From the NCBI GenBank assembly GCA_022641835.1, contig CP048715.1, positions 2,976,001 to 3,040,000 on the forward strand: a DNA stretch of 64,000 bases, in the 5' to 3' direction. Below are positions 1-12,803 of the stretch, in pieces; the first letter of the stretch is position 1; each line of letters opens with the position of its first letter. Origin of the DNA: Petasospora fabianii (lineage: Eukaryota > Ascomycota > Saccharomycetes > Phaffomycetales > Wickerhamomycetaceae). The notes under the pieces were generated by a model, which was given only the letters and a program-made list of their open reading frames with translations, did not search any database and was not told the DNA's origin. The translations under genes and the position numbers were made by a program.

Positions 1-2
1 AG

Positions 3-155
3 TGTAATGAGATTGGTTGGACTCTTGCCTGGTCAAACCCTGAGATCAGGAATCACAGAGGTCTCGTCCAGAGAGCTGTTGATAGTTGGAGAAACACTAG
101 AACCGATAAAGCTATGAGATCTAGAAGGGTGAGAAAGACTGAGGTGAAGAAGTGA
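3..155 (+). CDS. Possible 3' end of a gene cut by the window edge
   Basis: An open frame runs in from the left edge and stops at a TGA at 153-155. The roughly 50 residues are rich in Arg, Lys and Trp and end in a basic tail (RRVRKTEVKK). I recognise no family. A second frame is open over about the first 115 bases, so this may be chance. What favours a gene end is only the amino-acid composition and the stop followed by AT-rich sequence. The adjoining upstream sequence would settle it. Confidence 0.25.
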   Translation, partial: CNEIGWTLAWSNPEIRNHRGLVQRAVDSWRNTRTDKAMRSRRVRKTEVKK

Positions 156-1320
156 TTGGGGGGACTCTTATGGACACTCAACTTGGTATTTGGACGATAT
201 TTACGCTTTCATGATGATTATGACTTTCAGTATACCGAAAGGGTTCTTTATACAGGTATTCTATCCTTTGTAGATGCTGATATTAGTATGCTTTTTACCT
301 CATGATTGCCCATGTCATGGTAGATGCTTAGCGCTGCTTCGTAATATCGTCTGGATCGTACAGCAGGGGGCAGCGACCAGCAACTTTTGAGGTCAAGGAG
401 TTATATACTATTATCACTGGCACCTTTAATCTTTTAAGAGTACAATAACTCACAATATGATGTATCGTATTCAACAGTCATCAGACTTGCAGTGATAAGT
501 GATAATTCCTATTCGGCTTTTGTTTCTGATAGCGTCTCCCGCGAGCAACTAAGGCGTCCAGAACCTGCAAGGGTATGTCCAGATTAGACTTTATCCATGT
601 GCTCCTGCCGACTTGCAGCTCATGATGCCCGTGTGGATGATCGTAATTGGAAATCTGCACTCTTCTTTGAGAGGCCAATGGCAAATACAAAAGAGGGGAG
701 ACCCTGGTTGACTGACCTACTAGTGGATGTCCCTTTCCTCTTCGGGTTGGGTGAGATTCCTCACAACTGGTGGTTTCTTGCAGCTTATCTGTCGGGGAAA
801 TGCCCGACTTCCTTGACAGCAATTAGATATGTTTAGTAAGTCAAATAGTTACAACTCAGCACATGACCAATGGATATAAGCGCCGAGTACAGTCAGATAC
901 CACTGCTTGCGGATTTATATCTGCGAGCTTACAAGTACCTGCTCAGCAATACGTAGCTAGCCTGCTGGAAATAGGCATGAGAAGCGAGCCTTGCAGCTAG
1001 CTACAACGACAGACGCTGATGATCAAACAGTTATATTGGTGGTCAATCATCAGACCTAGCTTCCACCAGCATGTGACATCAGTGCCCCAGTTCATCCGGA
1101 GTAAGTAAGTCTATAACTACCCATAATGGCCTACGTATACACCACCCCTTATTAAGGTCAATTCAAAACATGTGATCATTCATTCGAATCAGAAAACTGA
1201 CATTCTAAGAAATAAAATAGGTAAGGGGGGTACTGGATGGAGTGGTATGCAGAAAAGAGAGGCAAAGAAACAAAATAAAAAGTCGAACAAAGAACAAAGA
1301 TGCAGTCATAACCAAGATGT
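156..1320. other. Intergenic stretch, no supported gene
   Basis: About 1.2 kb downstream of GFA1 and of the possible left-edge gene. It holds two overlapping antiparallel ORFs of 79 and 113 codons (about 481-836). Neither resembles a protein I know, and each shadows the other. I see no tRNA, clear repeat or spliced small gene. Confidence 0.5.
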
Positions 1321-4876
<3,556 letters not shown>

Positions 4877-5986
4877 ATGATGTCTTCAAGGAAGGTCATG
4901 ATAGCAACTCAGCCATGTAAGGCTCTTATGCGTTCTCTCACGTTCCAATATCCATCACTGCACACCATCTCGGCCTCGGCCTTATCAACAACCATCCGCC
5001 ATAACTCCTCTATATTCCGTAAGACACCCAAGACGACTCGTTTGACAAACTCACAACTACTCAGACGTACCAAGGGAATAACCTGGCTTCGAAACAACGA
5101 GTCTCAAATCCTTGAAAGTATACAGAAGGAGCATCCAATACTACCTGTAACCACATTCACCACTTGTGAAAAATATGACTTTGATAGTATCCTTCAAAAA
5201 ACCAACGTCGGTGTTAAAATCTTGATCCCTAATGAGATTCTCCATTTTGTATACGAGGGGAAGCACGATGTCTTGCTTCTAGAATCCGGATCGATCGTTG
5301 GATGGGGTGTTGATGAGGAGACCGTTGAGCACAAGATCTTGCCATTATTCAAGGATTGCATGATTTCAAAATACGATCAATTTGAATCAGAGGATATGGA
5401 TTATATCGAGATAAATGGTGAGTCAAGTGATGAAAGTCATGTCATCACTGAGACTATAATCATCAATGGCGCTGATAGACAACAATCCTTGTTTGACAAA
5501 GCTGCATTTTCTAGTGGATTGTCCAGATCTACGAGACTCGCAATCTTGGAGAATGCCTTAGAAAAGCACATCCTTCAGACCAGAAAAGTCACTGAGGGTC
5601 TTTCAGTAGGGAAGAAGCTAAGTGTGACGGAAAAGGATCTTTTGAGATCCACGGGAAGATTGTTTCTTTTAAGAGGTAAGTTGAATTTGTACTCGGAGTT
5701 GATTGAGATCCCAGATCTATATTGGACTGAACCAAACTTGGAGAGAATCTACAGAAACATTTCAAACATCTTGGATATATCTCCAAGAATTTCCATTCTG
5801 AATAAGAAGCTTGATTACGCTACAGATGAATCTCGTGCTTTGCTTCAGACTTTAAATGAGGAAAAGGGAACCAGACTGGAATGGATCATCATTATATTGA
5901 TCATGATTGAAGTCTGTTTCGAGACATTCCATTTCTATGAAAGATACTGGGATGAAAAGAAAATGAAGGAAATCAGAGAGACATGA
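4877..5986 (+). CDS. MRX10: DUF155 mitochondrial protein, MRX10/RMND1 family
   Basis: A 369-aa member of the RMD1/MRX10/RMND1 (DUF155) family. In this family MRX10 (human RMND1) is a mitochondrial inner-membrane protein linked to mitoribosomes and mitochondrial translation. The first 60 residues or so are rich in Arg, Ser and Thr with few acids, as in a matrix-targeting presequence; this favours MRX10 over the cytosolic paralogue RMD1. The core shows GSIVGWGVDEE, the usual DUF155 signature, and the Leu-rich LFLLRGKLNLYSELIEIPDLYW. A single hydrophobic helix (WIIIILIMIEVCF) near residues 342-354 precedes a charged tail, as in family members anchored near the C terminus. Met1 and Met2 are adjacent and either could initiate. 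Molecular function is not established from sequence. Confidence 0.85.
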   Translation: MMSSRKVMIATQPCKALMRSLTFQYPSLHTISASALSTTIRHNSSIFRKTPKTTRLTNSQLLRRTKGITWLRNNESQILESIQKEHPILPVTTFTTCEKYDFDSILQKTNVGVKILIPNEILHFVYEGKHDVLLLESGSIVGWGVDEETVEHKILPLFKDCMISKYDQFESEDMDYIEINGESSDESHVITETIIINGADRQQSLFDKAAFSSGLSRSTRLAILENALEKHILQTRKVTEGLSVGKKLSVTEKDLLRSTGRLFLLRGKLNLYSELIEIPDLYWTEPNLERIYRNISNILDISPRISILNKKLDYATDESRALLQTLNEEKGTRLEWIIIILIMIEVCFETFHFYERYWDEKKMKEIRET

Positions 5987-6121
5987 TTGGTGCAAACGTT
6001 TCTGCACTCGGTCGCATTGACTAGGTACAACCATTTTGGGTCTATAAATACGTGTACGTGTGCCAACTGTTTGTTATTTATAGAGCACACTTCCATGTAA
6101 ATAATTTTTAAACATCTCTTT

Positions 6122-6826
6122 TTACTCTCTATCAATTGTATCCAGCTCCAACTCGATCTTGTCACCATCCACCACGTGGACATGAGTAAGATCCTTAACA
6201 ACGTAAGTTGCACCAGCCTTGTACAACAACTGTGGGTCGAATGAGCTAGCAATACCAACAACAGTAGCACCAGCGTTAACACCAGCGTTGATACCAACTG
6301 GCGCATCTTCAAAGACAACCTTCTTGACAGAATCTTTGTCCAGGCCATTCTTCTCGGAGAGAAGCTCGGCACCTCTCAAATAACCCTCTGGGTTTGGCTT
6401 ACCCTTTGACACCATCTCAGCAGTGATGAATACGTCTGGTTTGGTAACATCGCTCAAGATGTTGTCAAACCAACTACCTGCCAAAACTTGGTTACCGGAT
6501 GTCACAATGCACCACTTGTGCTTATTCAAGCTGTTGAGAAGCTTAGCATGACCCGGAATCACTTTAACGAGATGACCGTGCTTATCCACAATGCTCTTGT
6601 CAAAGGCATAGGCAGCCTTGTTGTCGGTGTTATCAATCTCTGGGAAGAACTTGGCAAGTACCTCTGATGTTCTTGTTCCATGAGAGTACTCGAACAATTT
6701 GTCAACACTGACGTTGTGCTTGGAGCAGAGATCAACCCATATTCTCTCCACAGCATCGGTGGTGTTGACGAGAGTTCCGTCGAGATCAAAGAGACAGAGG
6801 TCAGTCTGGAGTGTAACCTTACCCAT
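6122..6826 (-). CDS. DOG2: HAD-family sugar phosphatase, 2-deoxyglucose-6-phosphate phosphatase type
   Basis: A cytosolic HAD phosphatase of 234 aa. The closest relatives I recall are yeast Dog1/Dog2, which dephosphorylate 2-deoxyglucose-6-P and other sugar phosphates, rather than the glycerol-3-phosphatases Gpp1/2. Shared stretches are LCLFDLDGT, the SHG-RT block, KGKPNPEGY and VVFEDAPVGI. Asp14 is the expected nucleophile and Asp16 the acid/base in DLDGT. Ser/Thr motif II lies in IVTSG and the late acidic motif in FEDAP. I chose the ATG at 6826 because Dog1/2 have a similarly short lead before LCLFDLDGT; an in-frame ATG at 6874 would add 16 residues with no counterpart. The DOG1/DOG2 distinction is arbitrary outside Saccharomyces. 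The gene is divergent from AYR1. Confidence 0.85.
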   Translation of the reverse strand: MGKVTLQTDLCLFDLDGTLVNTTDAVERIWVDLCSKHNVSVDKLFEYSHGTRTSEVLAKFFPEIDNTDNKAAYAFDKSIVDKHGHLVKVIPGHAKLLNSLNKHKWCIVTSGNQVLAGSWFDNILSDVTKPDVFITAEMVSKGKPNPEGYLRGAELLSEKNGLDKDSVKKVVFEDAPVGINAGVNAGATVVGIASSFDPQLLYKAGATYVVKDLTHVHVVDGDKIELELDTIDRE

Positions 6827-7494
6827 TTTGTGTATGTTTGTTCGAGCAAATGAGTTGTCGGTGTTAGGCACCATGGGATCAGTAAAGGGGTAAAAGAAAT
6901 GGATAGTTCTGCAGTGCTCCGGAGGGTTTACGACACCGCGAAGAGAGGTATGTCTCTTTTAGGAAAGCTTCCCGATACGGGGGTTATTGATGGGGGTTTT
7001 CGGCAGTATGATGATAATGATTATTACTATCATGTAGAGCGTTGGCCCATTCTGAATAAACGTTTGAGTGGGATTAGCAGAAAATGGCTATATTGTGGTT
7101 AGTTTAATATTTTGGAGTCCATGACAGCTGCCTCTATTATTAGAGTATCTCCACCATTTCTTTCATCATAGGGCCAATGAGGACTTGATTGAACACTCGC
7201 AGAGGCGGAAGCAGAAGCAGAAGCAGAAGGACTGGCCACTTCGAATGCCAAAGTTATCTCCTCTTTATAAAGACAGGGGAGGGATTATGCTGTATTTAGT
7301 CAGGGCTCCAACACACCACCTCATCTCACGTTATAATAAGAATAACCCTCCTTGCCGAAGCAAGATCTTCCCGAAAGCGCGGGGTCTAGAAAACCTCTCC
7401 GCAACTAAAGGAAGAGAATCTGCTCTGGTTTATTTCTTCTTTCAACCTCACACATACAACGTTGACCTCCACACTCAATTGATTACCAAGAAGA
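6827..7494. promoter_or_regulatory. Divergent promoter region, DOG-type phosphatase and AYR1
   Basis: About 670 bp with no supported gene. It carries a short hexamer repeat (GCAGAA, about four units, near 7206-7230) and a CTTTATAAAGA sequence at 7261-7271, in TATA position for AYR1. ORFs here lack similarity to anything I know. Confidence 0.4.
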
Positions 7495-8376
7495 ATGTCC
7501 GAATCCCGTCAGAAAGTTGCTCTCATCACCGGTGCCTCCTCCGGTATTGGATTTGCCGTCTCCAAAGAACTTGCCCTCAAAGGCTGGAAAGTGTACGCTG
7601 GTGCCCGTCGTACTGAGATGATGGCCCCACTTAAGGAGTTTGGTGTTGTTCCAATCACACTCGATGTTGCCTCTAAGCAGAGTCGTGATGAATTGAAAGA
7701 GTTTTTGACGAAGGAGCTTGTTGATGGCCAGCTTGATGTGCTCTACAACAACGCAGGTATCTCATGCACATCTCCAGCCATCGATGTCAGCGATGAGCGT
7801 TTGGAATCCGCATTCGCAGTTAACGTGTTTGCCCCTATACAACTCACAAGAGACTTGCAAGACTTTGTCATTGCCGCTAAGGGTACCATCTTATTCACAG
7901 GCTCTATTGCAGGCACAACTCCTTTCCCATTCTCATCTGTCTACTGCTCCACAAAGGCTGCAATCCATGCATACGCCCGTGTCTTGCATTTGGAGATGAA
8001 AGGATTCGGCGTCAGAGTGATCAATGTTGTCACTGGTGGTGTTCAGACTGATATTGCTGATAAGCATCCAAAGGTTGAAGGTTCCAAGTTTGACTGTGAA
8101 GCATTCGACGATGCCTTTGAGTCCAGAAGAACCATGGCTAAGAACAACAAGCCAATGACGGCAGAAGCTTATGCCAAGGAAGTTGTTGGAGACATCTTGA
8201 GCTCTCGTGATCCAATCGATGTCTACAGAGGTAAGTTGGCTACAATTATGGGTTACTTGCCATTGTTTGCGCCTGGTTTCATCACAGAGTACTTCTTGGC
8301 AATCAAGTTCAAATTGAACCCAATTTTTGCCTACTTGAGAAAGAAGTACTCTGGTGATGAGCTTCACTTGGATTAA
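7495..8376 (+). CDS. AYR1: NADPH-dependent 1-acyldihydroxyacetone-phosphate reductase
   Basis: Reduces 1-acyl-DHAP to lysophosphatidic acid in the DHAP route to phosphatidic acid. In yeast it sits on lipid droplets and ER, and yeast Ayr1 also has reported triacylglycerol hydrolase activity. The 293-aa protein is a classical short-chain dehydrogenase: Rossmann motif TGASSGIG near residues 13-20, DVLYNNAG (NNAG motif), catalytic Ser in FTGSIAG, and YCSTK for the YxxxK pair. The segment SRRTMAKNNKPM followed by AYAKEVVGDIL and DPIDVYRGKLATIM matches Ayr1 rather than generic SDRs. A hydrophobic C-terminal region (YLPLFAPGFITEYFLAI) fits membrane or droplet association. The ATG is preceded by AAGA, a favourable yeast context. 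Confidence 0.93.
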   Translation: MSESRQKVALITGASSGIGFAVSKELALKGWKVYAGARRTEMMAPLKEFGVVPITLDVASKQSRDELKEFLTKELVDGQLDVLYNNAGISCTSPAIDVSDERLESAFAVNVFAPIQLTRDLQDFVIAAKGTILFTGSIAGTTPFPFSSVYCSTKAAIHAYARVLHLEMKGFGVRVINVVTGGVQTDIADKHPKVEGSKFDCEAFDDAFESRRTMAKNNKPMTAEAYAKEVVGDILSSRDPIDVYRGKLATIMGYLPLFAPGFITEYFLAIKFKLNPIFAYLRKKYSGDELHLD

Positions 8377-8771
8377 TCTACTTTTTAAATTCTGCGCTTG
8401 AATTATATTCCTTTCAAATCAATGAGTCAGTCGGTTACTCATCACACTAGTGGTCTATGAAACTCTCTACAGTAACATTACTGCCATGTCGTCGTGATAA
8501 CTCTGTATCCTATCAATATAACGTGTGATCAAATGTCTTCAACCATCACAATATAGTCTTATGAATCATTCGTTGAGTTTTTATTAGTGAGATGAGATTA
8601 CGGAGTTCGGTTTCCGGGATGTGTGTGTGTGTGTGCGGCCGGGTAAATTGCGCGAAAAACTCTGTTGTAATATGGTAGCACAAAACATTCGACGACACAA
8701 AAAACTTGAGAGATGGGGGTCTCTAAATCCACGGTATATCTCCTGTCAAGACAGCCATCGTGCTTTTCAAA
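8377..8771. other. AYR1 terminator region and GRS1 promoter
   Basis: AT-rich 3' sequence of AYR1, then a (GT)7-type dinucleotide tract at 8621-8635 and the GRS1 upstream region. In the GRS1 frame an in-frame TAA at 8724-8726 bounds the possible N-terminal extension. No separate gene is supported. Confidence 0.4.
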
Positions 8772-8882
8772 ACGTCTCTCCGTTCATTTTTGGCCAACAA
8801 ACAGGCCAATATACTTAGAGCTCGTTTTTTCTCCACGTGCAAAGCCCCACAAGACCGTCGCAAGCAGCCGAAACGTCCCAAA
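8760..8882 (+). promoter_or_regulatory. Non-AUG-initiated mitochondrial leader of GRS1
   Basis: In frame with GRS1, between a stop at 8724 and the first ATG at 8883, lies an open leader. From 8760 it reads with no acidic residue until Asp32, has repeated Arg/Lys and Ser, and ends in RARFFSTC, like a matrix-protease cleavage site. There is no in-frame ATG. Candidate near-cognate starts are GTG at 8760 (A at -3), ACG at 8772 (AAA before it) and TTG at 8790 (T at -3). S. cerevisiae GRS1 is known to use a TTG for its mitochondrial form and ALA1 uses ACG. By context I favour ACG at 8772 or GTG at 8760; this is inference. Confidence 0.75.
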
Positions 8883-10856
8883 ATGTCTGGTCAAGCTGCA
8901 GAGTTCTCTCGTGAGAACTTGGAGAACGTCCTCAAGCGTCGTTTCTTCTTCGCCCCATCCTTCGAGATTTACGGTGGTGTCTCCGGTCTTTATGACTACG
9001 GTCCACCAGGTTGTGCCTTCCAGGCCAACATTGTCGACACATGGAGAAAGCACTTCATCCTCGAGGAGGACATGCTTGAGGTTGATACCACCATGTTGAC
9101 TCCATACGAAGTCTTGAAAACTTCCGGTCACGTTGACAAGTTCTCCGATTGGATGTGTAGAGACCTCAAGTCTGGTGAGATCTTCAGAGCTGATCACTTG
9201 GTTGAGGAGGTTTTGGAGTCCAGACTCAAGGGTGACAAGGAGGCCAGAGGTCTCGTCAAGGACGCCAACGCTGATGCCCAGGAGGATGCTGACAAGAAGA
9301 AGAGAAAGAAGAAGGTCAAAGAAATCAAGGCCGTCAAGCTTGATGACGAGGTTGTTGCTGAGTACGAGAATGTCTTGGCTCAGATTGATGGTTACTCCGG
9401 TGAGCAGCTCGGTGAGTTGATGGTTAAGTATGACATCAAGAACCCAGTCACCAACGAACCATTGGAGGCTCCAAAGGCTTTCAACTTGATGTTTGAGACC
9501 GCTATTGGTCCATCCGGTCAGTTGAAGGGCTACTTGAGACCTGAGACTGCTCAGGGTCAGTTCTTGAACTTCAACAAGCTCTTGGACTTTAACAACTTGA
9601 AGATGCCATTTGCCTCTGCTGCCATTGGTAAGTCCTTCAGAAACGAGATCTCTCCAAGATCAGGTTTGCTCAGAGTTCGTGAGTTCTTGATGGCTGAGAT
9701 TGAGCACTACGTTGATCCAAACGACAAGAAGCACGAGAACTTTGCCGATATCAAGGATGTCAAGCTTAGATTTTTGCCAAAGGACGTCCAGCAGGCTGGT
9801 TCCACTGAGCCAGTTGAGAAGACCGTTGGTGAGGCTGTTGCCTCCGGTATGGTTGACAATGAGACCTTGGGTTACTTCATCGCCAGAATTTACCAGTTCT
9901 TGATCAAGATTGGTGTTGATGAGAACCGTTTGAGATTCCGTCAGCACATGGCCAACGAGATGGCTCACTACGCCGCTGACTGCTGGGATGCTGAGTTGCA
10001 CACCTCCTACGGTTGGATCGAGTGTGTCGGTTGTGCCGACAGATCCGCTTATGACTTGACTGTCCATGCCAACAAGACCAAGGAGAAGTTGGTTGTTAGA
10101 CAGAAGTTGGATGAGCCAGTCTCTGTTACTCAGTACGAGATTGACTTGGAGAAGAAGAAGTTCGGTCCAAAGTTCAGAAAGGATGCCCCAGTTGTTGAGA
10201 AGTTCCTTGTTGGTCAGTCCCAGGATGAGTTGATCAAGATGAAGGAGCAGCTTGACAAGGACGGCAAGGTCACTTTCAAGGTCCCAGAGCTTGAGGGTGA
10301 GGTTGAGTTGGACACCACTTTCATCAAGATTGAGCAGAGAACTCACACTGAGCACGTCCGTGAGTACACGCCTAACGTCATCGAGCCATCTTTCGGTATT
10401 GGCCGTATCATTTACGCCATTTTCGAGCACAGATTCTGGACCCGTGCTGAGTCTACAGACCGTGGTGTCTTGTCCTTCCCACCAGCTGTCGCTCCAACCA
10501 AGGTGTTGCTTGTCCCATTGTCTAACAACGAAGAGTTGCTTCCAATCACCAAGAACATCTCTCGTATCTTGAGAAAGGAGCAAATTCCTTTCAAGGTGGA
10601 TGACTCTGGTGCCTCTATTGGTAAGAGATACGCCAGAAACGATGAACTTGGTACTCCATTCGGTATCACCATCGACTTTGAGTCTGTTAAGGACGGTTCT
10701 GTCACTTTGAGAGAGCGTGATTCCACCAAGCAGGTCAGAGGTGATCTTAAGGAGATCATCAAGGCCATCAAGGAGATCACTTACGAGGGTGTCTCTTGGG
10801 CTGAGGGTACCAAGAACTTGACTCCATTCGAGTCCAACGCCGAGGACCAGGAGTAA
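8883..10856 (+). CDS. GRS1: Glycyl-tRNA synthetase (cytosolic form; mitochondrial form from an upstream non-AUG codon)
   Basis: Class II aminoacyl-tRNA synthetase that charges tRNA-Gly. From the first ATG at 8883 the product is 657 aa, close to cytosolic yeast Grs1. Visible features are the N-terminal GGVSGLYDYGPPG, a Lys-rich insertion (residues about 137-150), motif 2 region FRNEISPRSGLLRVREF, the anticodon-side EPSFGIGRI, and the C-terminal anticodon-binding domain with KVLLVPLSN and DSGASIGKRYARNDE. The frame is open for 41 codons upstream without an ATG and encodes a typical presequence ending RARFFSTC (see separate entry). This indicates one gene for both compartments. Codon use is strongly biased, as expected for a highly expressed gene. 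It converges on the permease gene with about 195 bp between stops. Confidence 0.96.
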   Translation: MSGQAAEFSRENLENVLKRRFFFAPSFEIYGGVSGLYDYGPPGCAFQANIVDTWRKHFILEEDMLEVDTTMLTPYEVLKTSGHVDKFSDWMCRDLKSGEIFRADHLVEEVLESRLKGDKEARGLVKDANADAQEDADKKKRKKKVKEIKAVKLDDEVVAEYENVLAQIDGYSGEQLGELMVKYDIKNPVTNEPLEAPKAFNLMFETAIGPSGQLKGYLRPETAQGQFLNFNKLLDFNNLKMPFASAAIGKSFRNEISPRSGLLRVREFLMAEIEHYVDPNDKKHENFADIKDVKLRFLPKDVQQAGSTEPVEKTVGEAVASGMVDNETLGYFIARIYQFLIKIGVDENRLRFRQHMANEMAHYAADCWDAELHTSYGWIECVGCADRSAYDLTVHANKTKEKLVVRQKLDEPVSVTQYEIDLEKKKFGPKFRKDAPVVEKFLVGQSQDELIKMKEQLDKDGKVTFKVPELEGEVELDTTFIKIEQRTHTEHVREYTPNVIEPSFGIGRIIYAIFEHRFWTRAESTDRGVLSFPPAVAPTKVLLVPLSNNEELLPITKNISRILRKEQIPFKVDDSGASIGKRYARNDELGTPFGITIDFESVKDGSVTLRERDSTKQVRGDLKEIIKAIKEITYEGVSWAEGTKNLTPFESNAEDQE

Positions 10857-11051
10857 GCCCAGAGCTAGGCGTTTGTAATTAAAGCTTATTGACCATTGAA
10901 TGTTGTATGATTTTTACGTAGGTGTTCATAAACTAGCCGTTATCCGAGGGGAAAGCATACCTTCATTACGATAAATGTACTCACAGAGATTGGACTTGTA
11001 CTATTAAGACATTATTAGAGTGTGGCTAAGATTCCTGAGGCAAGTAAGTGA

Positions 11052-12803
11052 TTATGAAGAAGAAGTTGATGCAACGCCGATTTCGTTGAGCTGTTCCTTA
11101 GTCTTACCCTTCTTCTGCACCATGGTTTCCGAGTCATCATACTGAGGGACATAGTCGTCCATGTGAACTTCCTCCAAATCATCCTTGTCATCTGGAATGT
11201 CATCCTCCTCATCATCAGACATCTCTGGGAGAAGCAAGTTCAATACAGTAGCGATAATACCAGCAAGAGCATATGAAGATTCCATGATAACAATTATAGC
11301 ATCAAGGAAACCTTGAAGTGCGTGGTTGTCACCGGAGTATGAGAAAACATTGTCGAACCAAGTTGGAACAAGAATAGCACCAATACCAGGAAGAATGGAT
11401 GCCGTGAGAACGAAACGATCTCTTCTGGTGAACTTACAGGTAGCAATAATCCTAAGACCAGAGACAGCAACGGAAGTGAAAAGGAAAGATGTCATACCAC
11501 CAAACACTGGCTTTGGGATAGCAGTGAGTGCAGATGAGAACTTGACAAAGATACCCACAATGAGAAGGATGAAACAGCACCAGTAACCAGCGACTCTGTT
11601 GGCACATTTAGTAATAGAGATGACACCATTGTTCTGGGCAAACGTGGACATTGGAGTCACAGTACAAAGACCGGCAATAAGACCATTAACACCATCAGCG
11701 AGCACACCACCTTGGATACGGGATTCATATGCTGGACCCTCAACACCTAATCTGGAAACCTCAGATGTAGCAGTCAAGTCACCAATTGTCTCAACACAGA
11801 GAACAACGTACACAATCAACATTGGCAAGACTGCTGGCCCATAGACAGACAGCTTGAAAGTTTCAACCCAAATGAAAGAGGCCACTGGTGCGGCATCAAT
11901 ACCAGAACGATCAAAGTATCCACAAGCAGCAGCCACAATACATCCAACGAGCAAACCAAGAATCACTGAACACGATTTCATAATTGGCGCACCCCATTTC
12001 TCGAAAGCAATGATGGAAGCATAAACCAAGAATGCCAAACCGATGAACTGAGGAGAACCAAAAGGCAAGGCATGTGGAGCGCCTTCATATGGACAAATGG
12101 CTCCAACACAACCAGCACCACCAATAGCGTCAAGGAATCCAGAACCGACAAGTGAGATACCCATAAGCAGGACGACAGTACCCGTTACTGTAGGAGGAAA
12201 CAATTTCTTCAAGAGTCTTGGTGGAATAAAAGACATACCAATCTCCAGGAAGGAGCACACACATGAAGTACCAAGGATAGCACCATATCCGTTTGGACAT
12301 GGCAAATGGGTTCCATCCTCGGCAACAGGACAGATTCCTGCACTATACATGATTGGAAAAACCTTCTGGACAACAACGATCACACCGAAAGAGGTACCAA
12401 CAACGGAGAGCATTCCGGAGCCAAGATAGTATGGAGTGCCTTTGATATGGAATCTGGTGATTTGGATAACAGAGAGGAAGGCAGAGACAATAAGTGATGT
12501 TGAGACCAAATAGGACTGCTGGGAGTCGGTGGCATTAAGAGCGCTGGCAATGAGAAGTGGAGGGGTCATCACACCAGCAAGCATAGCAAGGGCGTGCTGG
12601 AAACCGAGAATGAATCCCAGAAGAAGTGGCATCTCATCATCCAAGCCGAAGAATGGTTGTGTGATTCTTTGGCGCTTCAGGAATGGGAGCTTAGGGGTGA
12701 AGAGGTAACGGTAGTTGTAGTCACCAAGGATTCCATCCTTGGTGCTGACCTTATGGATGAGTCTGTTCGTGTGGAACTTGATAAGCTCACTAGCAGAGAT
12801 CAT
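11052..12803 (-). CDS. Nucleobase-ascorbate (NAT/NCS2) purine permease, xanthine/urate type
   Basis: A 583-aa plasma-membrane transporter with many hydrophobic segments. It resembles Aspergillus UapA/UapC and Candida Xut1, which import xanthine and uric acid with protons. It carries the family's QH motif (LGFQHALAML, near residue 68) and the NAT signature QNNGVISITK, including the Gln, Asn and Gly residues that shape substrate binding in UapA. The N terminus (first 55 residues) is cytosolic and basic. The C terminus is acidic (DDEEDDIPDDKDDLEE) and ends in Ser/Thr, a usual site for trafficking signals. S. cerevisiae lacks this family, so the gene implies use of exogenous purines as a nitrogen source. 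Substrate preference cannot be read with certainty. Confidence 0.92.
   Translation of the reverse strand: MISASELIKFHTNRLIHKVSTKDGILGDYNYRYLFTPKLPFLKRQRITQPFFGLDDEMPLLLGFILGFQHALAMLAGVMTPPLLIASALNATDSQQSYLVSTSLIVSAFLSVIQITRFHIKGTPYYLGSGMLSVVGTSFGVIVVVQKVFPIMYSAGICPVAEDGTHLPCPNGYGAILGTSCVCSFLEIGMSFIPPRLLKKLFPPTVTGTVVLLMGISLVGSGFLDAIGGAGCVGAICPYEGAPHALPFGSPQFIGLAFLVYASIIAFEKWGAPIMKSCSVILGLLVGCIVAAACGYFDRSGIDAAPVASFIWVETFKLSVYGPAVLPMLIVYVVLCVETIGDLTATSEVSRLGVEGPAYESRIQGGVLADGVNGLIAGLCTVTPMSTFAQNNGVISITKCANRVAGYWCCFILLIVGIFVKFSSALTAIPKPVFGGMTSFLFTSVAVSGLRIIATCKFTRRDRFVLTASILPGIGAILVPTWFDNVFSYSGDNHALQGFLDAIIVIMESSYALAGIIATVLNLLLPEMSDDEEDDIPDDKDDLEEVHMDDYVPQYDDSETMVQKKGKTKEQLNEIGVASTSSS

Noticed and set aside
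481-836. Overlapping antiparallel ORFs in the left intergenic region
   Set aside because: Each shadows the other, neither has domain-like features, and neither has splice or start support.
9660-10583. 307-codon ORF antisense to GRS1
   Set aside because: Long antisense frame caused by GRS1 codon bias; Leu/Val-rich low-complexity translation with no recognisable domain.
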